From Coprococcus sp. (GTDB taxonomy: Bacteria > Bacillota > Clostridia > Lachnospirales > Lachnospiraceae), in NCBI GenBank assembly GCA_016297495.1, contig JAEDGN010000029.1, forward strand, positions 1-32,417: a DNA stretch of 32,417 nucleotides, given 5' to 3'. A program made the position numbers and the translations under genes. Positions 23,738 to 32,417 of this stretch are shown here, piece after piece. The notes beneath the pieces are model-generated. The model was not told the origin of the DNA. It was given only the letters and a program-made list of their open reading frames with translations, and searched no databases. Numbering within the stretch: position 1 is the stretch's first letter; each line of letters starts with the position of its first letter.

Positions 23738-23854
23738 ATGAAATCCATTTGTACAGAACGAAGACATAGTGTAAGCGTGACGGATCGAATGTGTAATCGA
23801 TTTAATGTGAACTGGAGTCACGGACGAATGTGCCGTTTCCATATATTTTGTTGA
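23738..23854 (+). CDS. 38-aa Cys/Arg-rich leader peptide upstream of metY
   Basis: An ATG with an excellent ribosome binding site (AAAAGGAGAAACGGT) opens a 38-codon frame 32 nt after the predicted transcription start. The peptide has four Cys (5, 19, 32, 38, the last residue), six Arg and three His. It contains the near-repeat DRMCNRF/GRMCRF, matched in DNA by CGAATGTG at 23785 and 23825 with similar flanks. It ends 45 nt before the metY start. This layout is that of a regulatory leader ORF sensing cysteine or methionine supply. The RRH-x-V part vaguely recalls Cys-linked actinobacterial leader peptides; that comparison is from memory and weak. It is too short for standard gene finders. Confidence 0.7.
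   Translation: MKSICTERRHSVSVTDRMCNRFNVNWSHGRMCRFHIFC
23776..23822 (+). promoter_or_regulatory. Inverted repeat inside the leader ORF
   Basis: CGTGAC (23776-23781) can pair with GTCACG (23817-23822) around about 35 nt, inside the leader reading frame and across the Cys19 codon. Ribosome stalling there could open the stem. No clear terminator or SD-blocking helix was found between the leader stop and metY. Confidence 0.4.
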
Positions 23855-23899
23855 TATCGTGTTGAAATTCCATAATAGTTGAGAAATGAGGATATAATA

Positions 23900-25213
23900 A
23901 TGAGTGAAAAAATTACAAGAGAAAATAGAAAGTTTAAGTTTGAGACACTTCAGTTACACGTAGGACAGGAACAGGCAGATCCGGTGACAGATGCCAGGGC
24001 AGTCCCGATTTATCAGACGTCCTCCTATGTATTCCGCAATTGTGACCATGCGGCAGCACGTTTTGGTCTGGCTGATGCCGGTAATATATACGGTCGTCTG
24101 ACGAATCCGACAGAGGATGTATTTGAAAAGAGAATTGCAGCTCTGGAGTGCGGTGTGGCGGCTCTGGCAGTTGCTTCAGGAGCGGCAGCTATCAGCTATA
24201 CCATTGAAAATCTGGCTCAGAACGGAGATCATATTGTCGCAGCCAAGAATATTTATGGCGGTACATTTAATCTGTTGTTACATACTTTGCCGCAGTATGG
24301 CATTCAGACAACATTTGTGGATATTTTTAATGAAGCGGAAGTTGAGGCTGCCATCCAGGAGAATACAAAGGCATTATTTATCGAGACACTGGGCAATCCG
24401 AATTCAGATGTTGTTGACATTGAAGCGCTGGCTGACCTGGCACACAGACATCAGATTCCTCTGGTAGTGGACAATACATTTGCGACACCTTATCTGGTGA
24501 GACCAATTGAATATGGTGCAGATATTGTTGTACATTCAGCTACAAAGTTTATTGGCGGACATGGCACGACCATAGGCGGCGTTATTGTTGATGGCGGAAA
24601 ATTTGACTGGGAAGCTTCCGGTAAATTTCCATCCCTGACAGAGCCGAACCCAAGCTACCACGGTATCAGCTTTACAAAAGCGGTTGGCGCGGCAGCCTTT
24701 GTGACAAAAATCCGTGCTATTCTTCTGCGCGATACAGGAGCAACACTTTCACCGTTCCATGCCTTCTTCTTCCTTCAGGGGCTTGAGACACTGTCTCTGA
24801 GAGTAGAGCGCCATGTGGAAAATGCCCTGAAGGTTGTAGAATATCTGAACAATCACCCGCAGGTTGAAAAGGTGAACCACCCTTCTGTAACAGCGGATGA
24901 GAGTCAGAAGGCACTTTATGCCAAATATTTCCCGAATGGCGGTGGTTCCATATTTACTTTTGAGATCAAAGGTGATGCACAGACAGCCAAAGACTTTATT
25001 GATAATCTGGAACTGTTCTCATTGCTGGCCAATGTGGCAGATGTAAAATCCCTGGTTATCCATCCGGCTACAACGACTCACAGCCAGTGCACGGAGGAAG
25101 AGCTGCTGGACCAGGGTATCAGACCTAATACGATCCGTCTGTCTATTGGAACGGAGAATATTGATGATATTATTCAGGATCTGAATGAAGCATTTAAAGC
25201 TATAGCACGATAA
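23900..25213 (+). CDS. metY: O-acetylhomoserine sulfhydrylase / homocysteine synthase
   Basis: This 437-aa PLP enzyme of the Cys/Met metabolism family joins O-acetylhomoserine and sulphide to give homocysteine for methionine synthesis. Lys216 in VHSATKFIGGHG binds PLP; LQLHVGQEQADP and YGRLTNPTEDVFEKR are typical of MetY rather than of cystathionine gamma-synthase, and the length (about 430) also fits. ATG 23900 has GAGGA 7 nt upstream; the TTG at 23879 is less likely. It shares a promoter with the leader ORF and is closed by a strong terminator, so it is probably a single structural gene under leader control. Confidence 0.95.
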   Translation: MSEKITRENRKFKFETLQLHVGQEQADPVTDARAVPIYQTSSYVFRNCDHAAARFGLADAGNIYGRLTNPTEDVFEKRIAALECGVAALAVASGAAAISYTIENLAQNGDHIVAAKNIYGGTFNLLLHTLPQYGIQTTFVDIFNEAEVEAAIQENTKALFIETLGNPNSDVVDIEALADLAHRHQIPLVVDNTFATPYLVRPIEYGADIVVHSATKFIGGHGTTIGGVIVDGGKFDWEASGKFPSLTEPNPSYHGISFTKAVGAAAFVTKIRAILLRDTGATLSPFHAFFFLQGLETLSLRVERHVENALKVVEYLNNHPQVEKVNHPSVTADESQKALYAKYFPNGGGSIFTFEIKGDAQTAKDFIDNLELFSLLANVADVKSLVIHPATTTHSQCTEEELLDQGIRPNTIRLSIGTENIDDIIQDLNEAFKAIAR

Positions 25214-25262
25214 CTGTGATTCTTTCCCCCTTTGAATCGTCAGTATTCGGGACGCTCCCGCG

Positions 25263-25292
25263 AAAAGCCATCACAAAATGATGGCTTTTTTT
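25263..25292 (+). terminator. Intrinsic terminator after metY
   Basis: AAAAGCCATCA (25263-25273) and TGATGGCTTTT (25279-25289) form a perfect 11-bp stem with a 5-nt loop and a run of T. A small CGGGA/TCCCG stem precedes it at about 25248-25260. Confidence 0.95.
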
Positions 25293-25380
25293 ATTTGACG
25301 GCTTGAGAAGTGTGGAATGGTATGTTAAGATGGTTATGATATGAAATTATATGATAATAAAACAGAGGCAGGTGATAAAC

Positions 25381-26325
25381 ATGGTGAATATTTATGAAAC
25401 AGAAGGCGGAAAGCTGAATTCCCTGAAAGAATTCGAAGACGGCTGCTGGGTGAAAATCACAGCGGCAACCATGTGGGAGATGGAGCCTGTCGCGAAACAT
25501 TACAATATAGATATCGAGGATATGCGTGCAGCACTGGATGAAGAGGAAAAGTCCCGTATTGTTCTGGAGGATGATTATACACTTGTGCTGGTTGATATTC
25601 CGGCCAGTGAGATTCAGCATGAGAAGAAAGTCTATACGACAATCCCTCTGGGACTTGTGCTGGCAAAAGGGGCAATCATTACTATCTGCAGTGAAGATAC
25701 GCCTATATTGAATACATTTATAAACAGTCATGTACGCTGCTTTTCCACAAAGAAGAGAACACGATTTGTTTACCAGATTCTTTTGAATTCCATGACAACT
25801 TATCAGAACGTGCTGCGTTCTGTTGATAACCGTCGACTGGCGATTGAGGCGAGGATCGGGGAAGAAAAGGAAGATGAGGCGGATCTGATAGAACTTCATG
25901 ATCTGGAATCTACATTGGTTTATTTTGAGACTTCTCTGCGGGCTGCCGGAATGGTCATTGACAGGCTTCGCCGATACAAACATATTCCTCAGTATCCGGA
26001 GGATGAGGATCTGCTGGAGGATGTGCAGGTCGAGAACCGGCAGGCGATTGAGATGGCGACTATTTACCGTGAGATCATCGACGGTACCAGTGAGCTGATG
26101 TCCAATGTTATCAACAACCGATTGAATAATACGATGAAATATCTGACATCTATCACACTTGTCATGGCTGTACCGACAATTATTTCAGGTCTTTATGGTA
26201 TGAATGTGAATACGGACGGTATGCCTTTTGCGTCCATGACCATGGGATTTGGCATTATATGCGGCCTGACCTTCCTTCTTTGTCTTTTTATTCTCTGGAT
26301 TCTTTGGCGAAAGAGGATGTTGTGA
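25381..26325 (+). CDS. corA: CorA family divalent cation transporter
   Basis: This 314-aa protein has the CorA layout: an alpha/beta cytoplasmic N-terminal domain, long helices (about 100-240) and two membrane helices at the C terminus joined by the YGMNV signature (GMN at 273-275). It forms a pentameric channel for Mg2+ or, in some branches, Co2+/Zn2+. ATG 25381 has AGGTGA upstream, and the frame open to 25351 lacks a start signal. Upstream TTGACG (25295) has no well-spaced -10 box; TATGAT at 25335 may serve. No partner is adjacent. Confidence 0.9.
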   Translation: MVNIYETEGGKLNSLKEFEDGCWVKITAATMWEMEPVAKHYNIDIEDMRAALDEEEKSRIVLEDDYTLVLVDIPASEIQHEKKVYTTIPLGLVLAKGAIITICSEDTPILNTFINSHVRCFSTKKRTRFVYQILLNSMTTYQNVLRSVDNRRLAIEARIGEEKEDEADLIELHDLESTLVYFETSLRAAGMVIDRLRRYKHIPQYPEDEDLLEDVQVENRQAIEMATIYREIIDGTSELMSNVINNRLNNTMKYLTSITLVMAVPTIISGLYGMNVNTDGMPFASMTMGFGIICGLTFLLCLFILWILWRKRML

Positions 26326-26457
26326 CAGAACAGACACGGCAGAGCAGTAATCTTCAGATGGATAATGGTGTCAGTATAATTCGAATCAAGCTGCTTGATA
26401 CTATGCTTATCAGGATGATATGCCGGCATAGGACCGGATAACAGATGGAGGCAGAGT

Positions 26458-27870
26458 ATGGAGCAGCTTTTTTTGGAAGATAATCTGTGGCATGGCGGTG
26501 TTTTTCTGGACGATGAAATGTTCAGGAAAATTATACAGCCGTCTTTTGAACGAATGCCTTCCAGAAAGCCGGATAAACTATATCTGCCAATGAAGATGAA
26601 AAATGACAGACCTTGCCGGGTGAGTGTATCGATCGGCGACTATGTGGAGAAATATGGTATTGTTGGAATAAGAGAAGGAGAATCTTTTCAGGATTATCAT
26701 GTGGTCCGTACGGACCTGCCGGGGTATATTGCGGGTATCAGGCGGGAACAGACCGGTTACAGGACATTCGAAGAATATGTGGAACTCAAGGTTTGTGACA
26801 GCGAGGGAAAAGAACAGCAGGCATATTTTCCATGCAGTGAAAAAGCAGATGATCTGATAAAAATAAGGGAAGTGCTGATGGGCAGCGGTATTCCTGGAAT
26901 TAACAGGATTCTTTTTGACGGCGAAAAACAGAGAAAATGTGATGTGATTATTTTAAATGCAGTGATGGATGATCCATCCCTGATGTTTGATTTTCTGATG
27001 ATCAGGGAGCGTCCGGGACAGTTGTTATATGGGCTGCTTATTTTTTTGCATGTGATTGAGGCGAAAAAAATTCTGATTGTTGCCGGAAGACGGCAGCAGA
27101 ATGCTGTAAAAGAACTGATAAATGCGGCATATAAATATTTTACTGTGGAAATAAGAGATAGAATTACTTTTGTTTTTGTTCCGGATACCTATCCCGGAGG
27201 CCGGGATGAGATGATTCAGAAAAATTTGACAGAATGGATACAGGGGAGAACATGGGTGATGCTGCATGTGGATCAGGTTCTGGGAGTTTATGATATGGTG
27301 TATGATCACAGGCCCTGGACAAGAAGACGTTTTCTGATTGGCGGCTGTATGCCAGTCAATGGTTTTTATGAATTACCTATTGGGATGGCTTTGAAAGATA
27401 CAGTGAAATTATTAAAAGGCTCCTGGATGAGAGCTTCCGGTATACTGATTAATGGCGGTCTTATGGCAGGATATACAATGAACCCTCTGAACGCTGTTGT
27501 TGATTCCGGTATGTGTTCTCTTCTGATACTTCCAAGGATTGAGGAGAATGAACAGCCCTGTCTGAGATGCTCCAGGTGTGCAGACATATGTCCTGTCGGG
27601 ATTGTACCATGGGCAGATTGCCATGGGTCAGAACTGGATGAATGTCTGGGGTGCGGAAGCTGCAGTTATATTTGTCCGTCAAGACGGCGGCTGAAGGAAT
27701 ATGTACAGAGGGGCGGGCGTCCAGGTACAGATGGAAGCAGGAAAAACTATATTGAACTGCCGGAGGCAGACTGTCAGCTTCCTTCAGTTATGGTGACAGG
27801 ATACAGTTCACCGTATATCCGGAGGGCCAGTTCTCCTTTTACTTGCATTTTATCCCCTTTCAAATTATAA
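26458..27870 (+). CDS. RnfC-like iron-sulphur protein (orphan)
   Basis: This 470-aa protein follows the RnfC plan: an N-terminal barrel-sandwich (GDYVEKYGIVG around residue 60), an NADH/FMN-type domain in the middle, a soluble-ligand-binding region (GGCMPVNGFYELPIGMAL), and two 4Fe-4S motifs: Cys368, 371, 374, 378 and Cys396, 399, 402, 406. RnfC is the NADH-oxidising or electron-entry subunit of the Rnf ion pump. None of rnfD, G, E, A or B is next to it, and the FMN/NADH-binding motifs look degenerate. It is probably an RnfC paralogue in another electron-transfer role. A strong GGAGG box precedes ATG 26458. Confidence 0.8.
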   Translation: MEQLFLEDNLWHGGVFLDDEMFRKIIQPSFERMPSRKPDKLYLPMKMKNDRPCRVSVSIGDYVEKYGIVGIREGESFQDYHVVRTDLPGYIAGIRREQTGYRTFEEYVELKVCDSEGKEQQAYFPCSEKADDLIKIREVLMGSGIPGINRILFDGEKQRKCDVIILNAVMDDPSLMFDFLMIRERPGQLLYGLLIFLHVIEAKKILIVAGRRQQNAVKELINAAYKYFTVEIRDRITFVFVPDTYPGGRDEMIQKNLTEWIQGRTWVMLHVDQVLGVYDMVYDHRPWTRRRFLIGGCMPVNGFYELPIGMALKDTVKLLKGSWMRASGILINGGLMAGYTMNPLNAVVDSGMCSLLILPRIEENEQPCLRCSRCADICPVGIVPWADCHGSELDECLGCGSCSYICPSRRRLKEYVQRGGRPGTDGSRKNYIELPEADCQLPSVMVTGYSSPYIRRASSPFTCILSPFKL

Positions 27871-27907
27871 TAGAATAATGGTTGTAGATTACGAGGAGGT
27901 GTATTGA

Positions 27908-29338
27908 TTGGCATTAGACGAGCGAGAGAATCGGGAGAAGAAGAAAAATCGCCAGATAAAGAGCAGTTCGGACAGGAATCGCATTAAGAATATAACCAAT
28001 AAAGTTCATCCGGAATATGCTGCTTCAAAAAAAAGCAGAGACAGTCAGCCGGCATCTTCAAAAAACGAACAGAATCAGGAAGAGATCCGCAGGAGAAGAC
28101 GGCGTGCTGAGAGAATGAAAAAGATCAGGCGCCGTCGGCGCAGGCAGCAGATACTGCGGATATTGGCAGTATGTATTGTGCTGGCAGCACTTGTAATGAC
28201 TGTACTGGTTGTGAAAAATTATAACAGCGGTTCACGGCATGACAATAAGGGTATGAATGCCTATGAGAATGGCGATTATGATACGGCAATCAGGGAATTT
28301 AAAGAAGCATTGTCCTATGATGGACAGAATGCGGATTATTACATACATCTTGGTATGGCTTATATTGAGCAGAAGTCTTATGATCAGGCACTGGGATATT
28401 TTAATCAGGCTGAAGGCTCTGCGGAAAATGATGATCAGAGGGCTCTGCTGAACAGAGGAAGAGGCATTGCGTGTCTCTATCAGGGAGATTATGAATCTGC
28501 CATTTCATGGTTTAAGAATGCGCTTGAGGCAGCGGGACAGAGTAAAGAGATCAGGATAGATACGCTTTACTATAAAGCGGAGACAGAGGAAAAATCAGGC
28601 AATTATACTTCTGCGGTGCAATCCTATGGTCAGATTATTGATCTTCAGGATGATGCCGGAGCCAGGATGCTGAGAGGTATGGCTTATATGGCTCTGGAGG
28701 ATTATGCGTCAGCCGAGACGGATCTCTATGCTGCCATATCTCAGAGCCGGAAGAGTTATTCTATTTACCGTGCGCTTTATAATGCTCTTGAGGCTCAGGG
28801 TAAGGATGAAGAGGCCAGGAAGGTGCTCAACGATGCCCTTGGATTGTCCGGAAGCAGCGGTGAGGATTATTTTAATCGCGGTATGATCTATCTTGATCTT
28901 CAGGATGATGACAGTGCCATAGAGATGCTGGAGAAATCCTATGAGAAAGGATACACTGCGGCATTGCTGGGGCTGGGAGAGACGGCTGTGCGGCAGGAGG
29001 ACTATGAGAAAGCCCGCAGTTATTATGAGACATTTTTCAATGAAGTCGATCAGAACAAGGTGGAATCTTCTGTCATGGCCCACGGATATAATCAGTATGC
29101 AGTCTGCCTGATGGACAGCGGCAATTATGAGGAGGCTGCTGCGGCATGTGAAAACGGATTGATGTACAATGACAGAGAGATGGATGCAGCGCTGTCCTTT
29201 AATCTGATATCGGCTTATGAGCATCTGGCCCGATGGGAGGATGCCTATAATGTGGCCAGAGATTATGTAAGTAAATACCCGGATGATGAAAAGGGAATGA
29301 AGGAATATCAGTTCCTGGAAAGCCGTGTAACACAATAA
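27908..29338 (+). CDS. Membrane-anchored TPR protein
   Basis: This 476-aa protein has a basic cytoplasmic head (Arg-rich at 61-79), one membrane helix (about 82-103) and an extracytoplasmic chain of TPR repeats from about 115 to the end, such as AYENGDYDTAIREFKEAL and YIEQKSYDQALGYFNQAE. TPR domains hold protein complexes together; no enzyme motif is seen. The start is TTG 27908, placed 8 nt after AGGAGG, because no ATG gives a better fit. It lies 20 bp before hflX and 37 bp after the RnfC-like gene. Its partner proteins are unknown. Confidence 0.85.
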   Translation: MALDERENREKKKNRQIKSSSDRNRIKNITNKVHPEYAASKKSRDSQPASSKNEQNQEEIRRRRRRAERMKKIRRRRRRQQILRILAVCIVLAALVMTVLVVKNYNSGSRHDNKGMNAYENGDYDTAIREFKEALSYDGQNADYYIHLGMAYIEQKSYDQALGYFNQAEGSAENDDQRALLNRGRGIACLYQGDYESAISWFKNALEAAGQSKEIRIDTLYYKAETEEKSGNYTSAVQSYGQIIDLQDDAGARMLRGMAYMALEDYASAETDLYAAISQSRKSYSIYRALYNALEAQGKDEEARKVLNDALGLSGSSGEDYFNRGMIYLDLQDDDSAIEMLEKSYEKGYTAALLGLGETAVRQEDYEKARSYYETFFNEVDQNKVESSVMAHGYNQYAVCLMDSGNYEEAAAACENGLMYNDREMDAALSFNLISAYEHLARWEDAYNVARDYVSKYPDDEKGMKEYQFLESRVTQ

Positions 29339-29358
29339 TACGCATACAAGGAGAACAT

Positions 29359-30618
29359 ATGCCGGATTTATTTGAAAACAAAGATTTAACAGAACAGGTG
29401 ATACTGGTCGGTGTGGCAACGGGTGACAGTGATTCTGTGGAAAAGTCTCTGGATGAACTGGAAGAGCTGGCGGAGACAGCCGGTGCTGTTACCGTTGGAA
29501 GGCTGATACAGAATCGGGAGATGATACATCCGGGAACCTATCTCGGCAAAGGCAAGCTTGCGGAACTGACGGAGCTGATCATTGATACCCATGCAACGGG
29601 TATCATCTGTGATGATGAGCTTTCTCCGGCCCAGATGGCCAACATGCAGGATATACTGGATATCAAGGTTATGGACAGAACGCTTCTGATTCTTGATATA
29701 TTTGCCCAGCGGGCATCCACGAAGGAAGGCAAGATACAGGTCGAGCTGGCACAGCTCCGTTACAGAGCGACGCGTCTTACAGGTATGGGCAGTTCCATGT
29801 CAAGGCTGGGAGGCGGTATTGGTACAAGAGGTCCGGGAGAGAAGAAGCTGGAAGTTGACCGCCGTCTGATCAGAGAGCGCATTTCACAGCTGAAACGTGA
29901 ACTGGAAGCAGTGAAACGGCATCGTGAGGTGGCGCGACAGCAGAGAGAGCGCAACCATATACCGGTGGCAGCCATAGTGGGTTATACCAACGCGGGTAAA
30001 TCAACACTGTTAAACAGGCTGACTGGTGCCGGAGTGCTGGAAGAGGACAAGCTGTTTGCCACACTGGATCCTACCACGAGGAATCTGGTACTGGAGGATG
30101 GGCAGGAGCTTCTGCTGACAGATACAGTCGGTTTTATACACAAGCTGCCCCATCATCTGGTGGAAGCCTTCAGAAGTACACTGGAAGAGGCGAAATATGC
30201 AGATATTCTGATTCACATGGTAGATGCTTCTGATCCTCAGGCAGACATGCATATGCATGTTGTTTATGAAACACTGACCAGTCTGGCAATCAGAGATAAA
30301 ACAATTATTACAGTTTTTAACAAAATTGATCTGCTGCAGGATCGTGAAGTGCTTACAGGACTGAGAGATTTTAAGGCGGATTATACAGTGGCGGCATCAG
30401 TGAGAAGCGGTGAGGGACTGGATGCACTTCTGTCTTCCATTAAGGCTATTTTACGTGCCGATAAGATACTGATTGAGAGAATTTTTGACTACGCCCATGC
30501 AGGAGATATAGCAGTCATCCGCAAGTATGGGCAGCTTCTGGAAGAACGTTATCAGGAAGACGGCATATTTGTCCGTGCCTACATTACAAAAGAAATATAT
30601 GCGCGTCTAAGTTTTTAA
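29359..30618 (+). CDS. hflX: GTPase HflX
   Basis: This 419-aa protein is the ribosome-associated GTPase HflX, which splits stalled 70S ribosomes, especially under heat stress. The family-specific N-terminal domain includes GTYLGKGKL and GGGIGTRGPGE(KK)LE, then the GTPase domain has GYTNAGKST (208-216), DTVGF (255-259) and NKID (321-324). A short C-terminal domain follows. ATG 29359 has AAGGAGA upstream. It is followed by a strong terminator-like stem. Confidence 0.95.
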   Translation: MPDLFENKDLTEQVILVGVATGDSDSVEKSLDELEELAETAGAVTVGRLIQNREMIHPGTYLGKGKLAELTELIIDTHATGIICDDELSPAQMANMQDILDIKVMDRTLLILDIFAQRASTKEGKIQVELAQLRYRATRLTGMGSSMSRLGGGIGTRGPGEKKLEVDRRLIRERISQLKRELEAVKRHREVARQQRERNHIPVAAIVGYTNAGKSTLLNRLTGAGVLEEDKLFATLDPTTRNLVLEDGQELLLTDTVGFIHKLPHHLVEAFRSTLEEAKYADILIHMVDASDPQADMHMHVVYETLTSLAIRDKTIITVFNKIDLLQDREVLTGLRDFKADYTVAASVRSGEGLDALLSSIKAILRADKILIERIFDYAHAGDIAVIRKYGQLLEERYQEDGIFVRAYITKEIYARLSF

Positions 30619-30644
30619 ATGGTGAAATAGACAAATAATCATAG

Positions 30645-30695
30645 AACATCCATCAGCCTGAATTTGAATTTAAACTGGTGGATGTTTCTGTTTTT
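30645..30695 (+). terminator. Intrinsic terminator after hflX
   Basis: AACATCCATCAG (30645-30656) and CTGGTGGATGTT (30675-30686) form a 12-bp stem with one G-T pair and an 18-nt loop, followed by a T-rich stretch (TTTTT near 30691). Confidence 0.8.
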
Positions 30696-30725
30696 ATGAT
30701 AAGAATGAACAAAGGGGTGGAGAAT

Positions 30726-31427
30726 ATGTACAGAATTTTAATTGCAGAGGATGATCAGGGAATCGCAGAAGCCATCAGGGAACAGGCAGGGATGTGGAAT
30801 CTTCAGGCAAAGTGTGTGAAAAACTTCAGGAATGTCATGGATGAATTTAAAGAGTATGATCCTCATCTGGTGCTCCTGGATATCGGTTTGCCTTTTTTTA
30901 ACGGCTATTACTGGTGCAGTGAGATCCGCAGAATATCAAAAGTTCCTGTCATTTTTATTTCTTCTGCCTCTGATAATATGAATATTGTTATGGCCATGAA
31001 TATGGGAGGGGATGATTTTATTGCCAAACCCTTCGATCAGACTGTGCTTATCGCCAAGATTCAGGCTATGCTGCGCCGTACTTATGATTTTGCTGCGGCC
31101 GCGCCGCCCATGCTTCGATGCCGGGGAGCAGTGCTGAATATGGAAGATAATTCTCTTACATACAATGGCGGGAAGATAGCTTTGACTAGGAATGAATACC
31201 GAATCCTGCTGACGCTGCTGGAGAATAAAGGGAAGATTGTCAGCAGAGAAAAACTGATGGAACGCCTCTGGGAGACAGAGAGCTTTATTGATGAAAACAC
31301 ATTGACTGTGAATGTGAACCGGCTGCGGAAGAAGCTGGATGCTGCCGGATTGGAGCGTTTTATTACAACAAAAGTCGGTGCAGGTTATCTGATTGAGGCA
31401 GAGGATACTTCGGTGGAGGGCAGATAA
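30726..31427 (+). CDS. OmpR/BceR-type response regulator
   Basis: This 233-aa protein has a receiver domain with acidic pocket Glu8-Asp9-Asp10, phosphorylation site Asp52 and Lys101, and a C-terminal OmpR winged helix ending near KVGAGYLIEA. ATG 30726 follows AAAGGGGTGG; the longer frame to 30678 overlaps the hflX terminator. It lies 2 bp before a histidine kinase of the intramembrane-sensing type, so the pair probably regulates a BceAB-type peptide antibiotic exporter, which would lie outside the window. Confidence 0.92.
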   Translation: MYRILIAEDDQGIAEAIREQAGMWNLQAKCVKNFRNVMDEFKEYDPHLVLLDIGLPFFNGYYWCSEIRRISKVPVIFISSASDNMNIVMAMNMGGDDFIAKPFDQTVLIAKIQAMLRRTYDFAAAAPPMLRCRGAVLNMEDNSLTYNGGKIALTRNEYRILLTLLENKGKIVSREKLMERLWETESFIDENTLTVNVNRLRKKLDAAGLERFITTKVGAGYLIEAEDTSVEGR

Positions 31428-31429
31428 TT

Positions 31430-32417
31430 ATGGAATTGCTTTTAAGATATTTGAAGCAGAGGCGAAAAATCATATTGATACAGGTTTTGTTCTGGGTTAT
31501 ATTTTTGATCCTATTTATTTTGTATCACCTGCCGGTGGAAGCAGTTCTGTATCCGATACTATTATGTTCATGTCTGGGAGTATTTTTTATATGGATGGAT
31601 TACAGAAAGTTCAGAGAAAAACACTGCTATCTTCTGGATATGCAGAAACTGTCATCTGAGATCATGGAAGAATTCCCGCATCCTGAGACTATAGACGAAG
31701 AGGATTATCAGCAGATTATTTTTTTATTGAGGGAGGAACAGAGACAGCTGGAAAACCGGATGAATCTTAGGTATCAGGATATGATCGATTACTATACGGT
31801 CTGGGCTCATCAGATCAAAACCCCCATTGCATCCATGCGTCTGACACTGCAGAATGAGGATTCAGATCTGGCGCGTAAAATATCTGCCGATCTGTTCAGG
31901 ATCGAGCAGTATGTGGAGATGGTTCTTTGCTATCTGCGTCTGGATGGAGATTCAACAGATTATGTCATAGCAGAATATGATCTGGATAACATTGTTCGTC
32001 AGGCGGTCAGGAGATTTGCCGGACAATTTATCGGGAAAAAGATAGGACTCATCTATGAGCCATTGACTGTAAAGGTTATTACGGACGAGAAATGGCTGCA
32101 GTTTGTACTGGAGCAGGTATTGTCCAATGCACTGAAATATACGGAAAAAGGTGTGATTACCATTGACATGGAAGAACCGAAGACCTTATGTATTCGTGAT
32201 ACGGGTATTGGTATCGCCGCTGAGGATCTGCCGCGGATATTTGAAAAAGGTTATACGGGCTATAATGGCCGGAGTGACAAAAAGGCAAGCGGACTGGGAT
32301 TGTATCTGTGCCGGCGGATCTGTGCCAATCTGGGGCATGGAATATCGGCTGAATCGGAGCCGGATCGGGGAACGGTGATAAAGATTGATCTGGAACAGAA
32401 AAAAATGCAGATGGAAT
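31430..32417 (+). CDS. BceS-like sensor histidine kinase, runs off the window end
   Basis: The reading frame starts at ATG 31430, 2 nt after the response regulator stop, and stays open to the last base, so 329 codons are seen and the stop lies beyond. There are two N-terminal membrane helices (about 13-32 and 37-55) with almost no extracellular loop, the phospho-acceptor His127 in WAHQIKTPI, then an ATPase domain with LSNALKYT, DTGIGI and GLGLYLCRRI. This short-loop layout is that of intramembrane-sensing kinases (BceS, VraS-like) that rely on an ABC transporter for sensing. It is nearly complete. Confidence 0.9.
   Translation, partial: MELLLRYLKQRRKIILIQVLFWVIFLILFILYHLPVEAVLYPILLCSCLGVFFIWMDYRKFREKHCYLLDMQKLSSEIMEEFPHPETIDEEDYQQIIFLLREEQRQLENRMNLRYQDMIDYYTVWAHQIKTPIASMRLTLQNEDSDLARKISADLFRIEQYVEMVLCYLRLDGDSTDYVIAEYDLDNIVRQAVRRFAGQFIGKKIGLIYEPLTVKVITDEKWLQFVLEQVLSNALKYTEKGVITIDMEEPKTLCIRDTGIGIAAEDLPRIFEKGYTGYNGRSDKKASGLGLYLCRRICANLGHGISAESEPDRGTVIKIDLEQKKMQME

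Noticed and set aside
23700..23899. SAM riboswitch or T-box in front of metY
   Set aside because: Neither the SAM-I core nor a TGGNACCGCG T-box motif is present, and the leader instead contains a well-initiated reading frame.

Overview
The window looks like the chromosome of a gut-type anaerobic Firmicute, most likely a butyrate-forming Lachnospiraceae (Clostridia). This is inferred from moderately AT-rich DNA with strong AGGAGG-type ribosome binding sites and sigma-A promoters, the yicC-remA-gmk-rpoZ order, a butyryl-CoA:acetate CoA-transferase type gene, a DUF5685/J-protein pair, and BceRS-like signalling genes. No rRNA, tRNA, insertion sequence, phage gene or CRISPR array was seen. It reads as ordinary core chromosome with several poorly characterised genes.

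Layout. 1-2860: promoter and operon for yicC, remA, gmk, rpoZ and a FlK-like hotdog thioesterase, closed by a hairpin. 2941-4540: DUF5685 protein and a cysteine-rich J-protein, translationally overlapping. 4593-7702: barstar-like protein, lipid/diacylglycerol kinase, a membrane-anchored tandem parvulin foldase, terminator. 7714-8838: SLC13/ArsB-type permease. 8908-11107 (minus strand): radical SAM protein and 23S rRNA uracil methyltransferase. 11233-13346: CmpB-like membrane protein, then the CoA-transferase with its own promoter and terminator. 13409-16029: DEAD-box helicase behind an attenuator-like leader, a zinc-type ArsR regulator, HPr, terminator. 16103-17230: a barrel-less amidohydrolase-like protein, a small minus-strand membrane protein, and a structured non-coding region. 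17306-20418: alpha/beta-hydrolase-like protein, pyrimidine-nucleoside phosphorylase, cytidine deaminase, phosphodiesterase (pyrimidine salvage unit). 20426-23634: MATE exporter with a perfect palindrome at its promoter, and a Csp-like subtilase. 23671-25292: a 38-codon Cys/Arg-rich leader ORF in front of O-acetylhomoserine sulfhydrylase, then a terminator. 25381-30695: CorA, orphan RnfC-like Fe-S protein, membrane TPR protein, HflX, terminator. 30726-32417: response regulator and BceS-like histidine kinase, the latter running off the window end.

The observations most worth following up are the uncharted leader ORF before metY, the DUF5685 protein whose acidic motifs resemble squalene/phytoene synthases together with its cysteine-string J-protein partner, the orphan RnfC, two apparently catalytically dead hydrolase relatives, and the helicase leader attenuator. 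Several start codons were moved downstream of the longest reading frame because promoters or ribosome binding sites exclude the longer versions.
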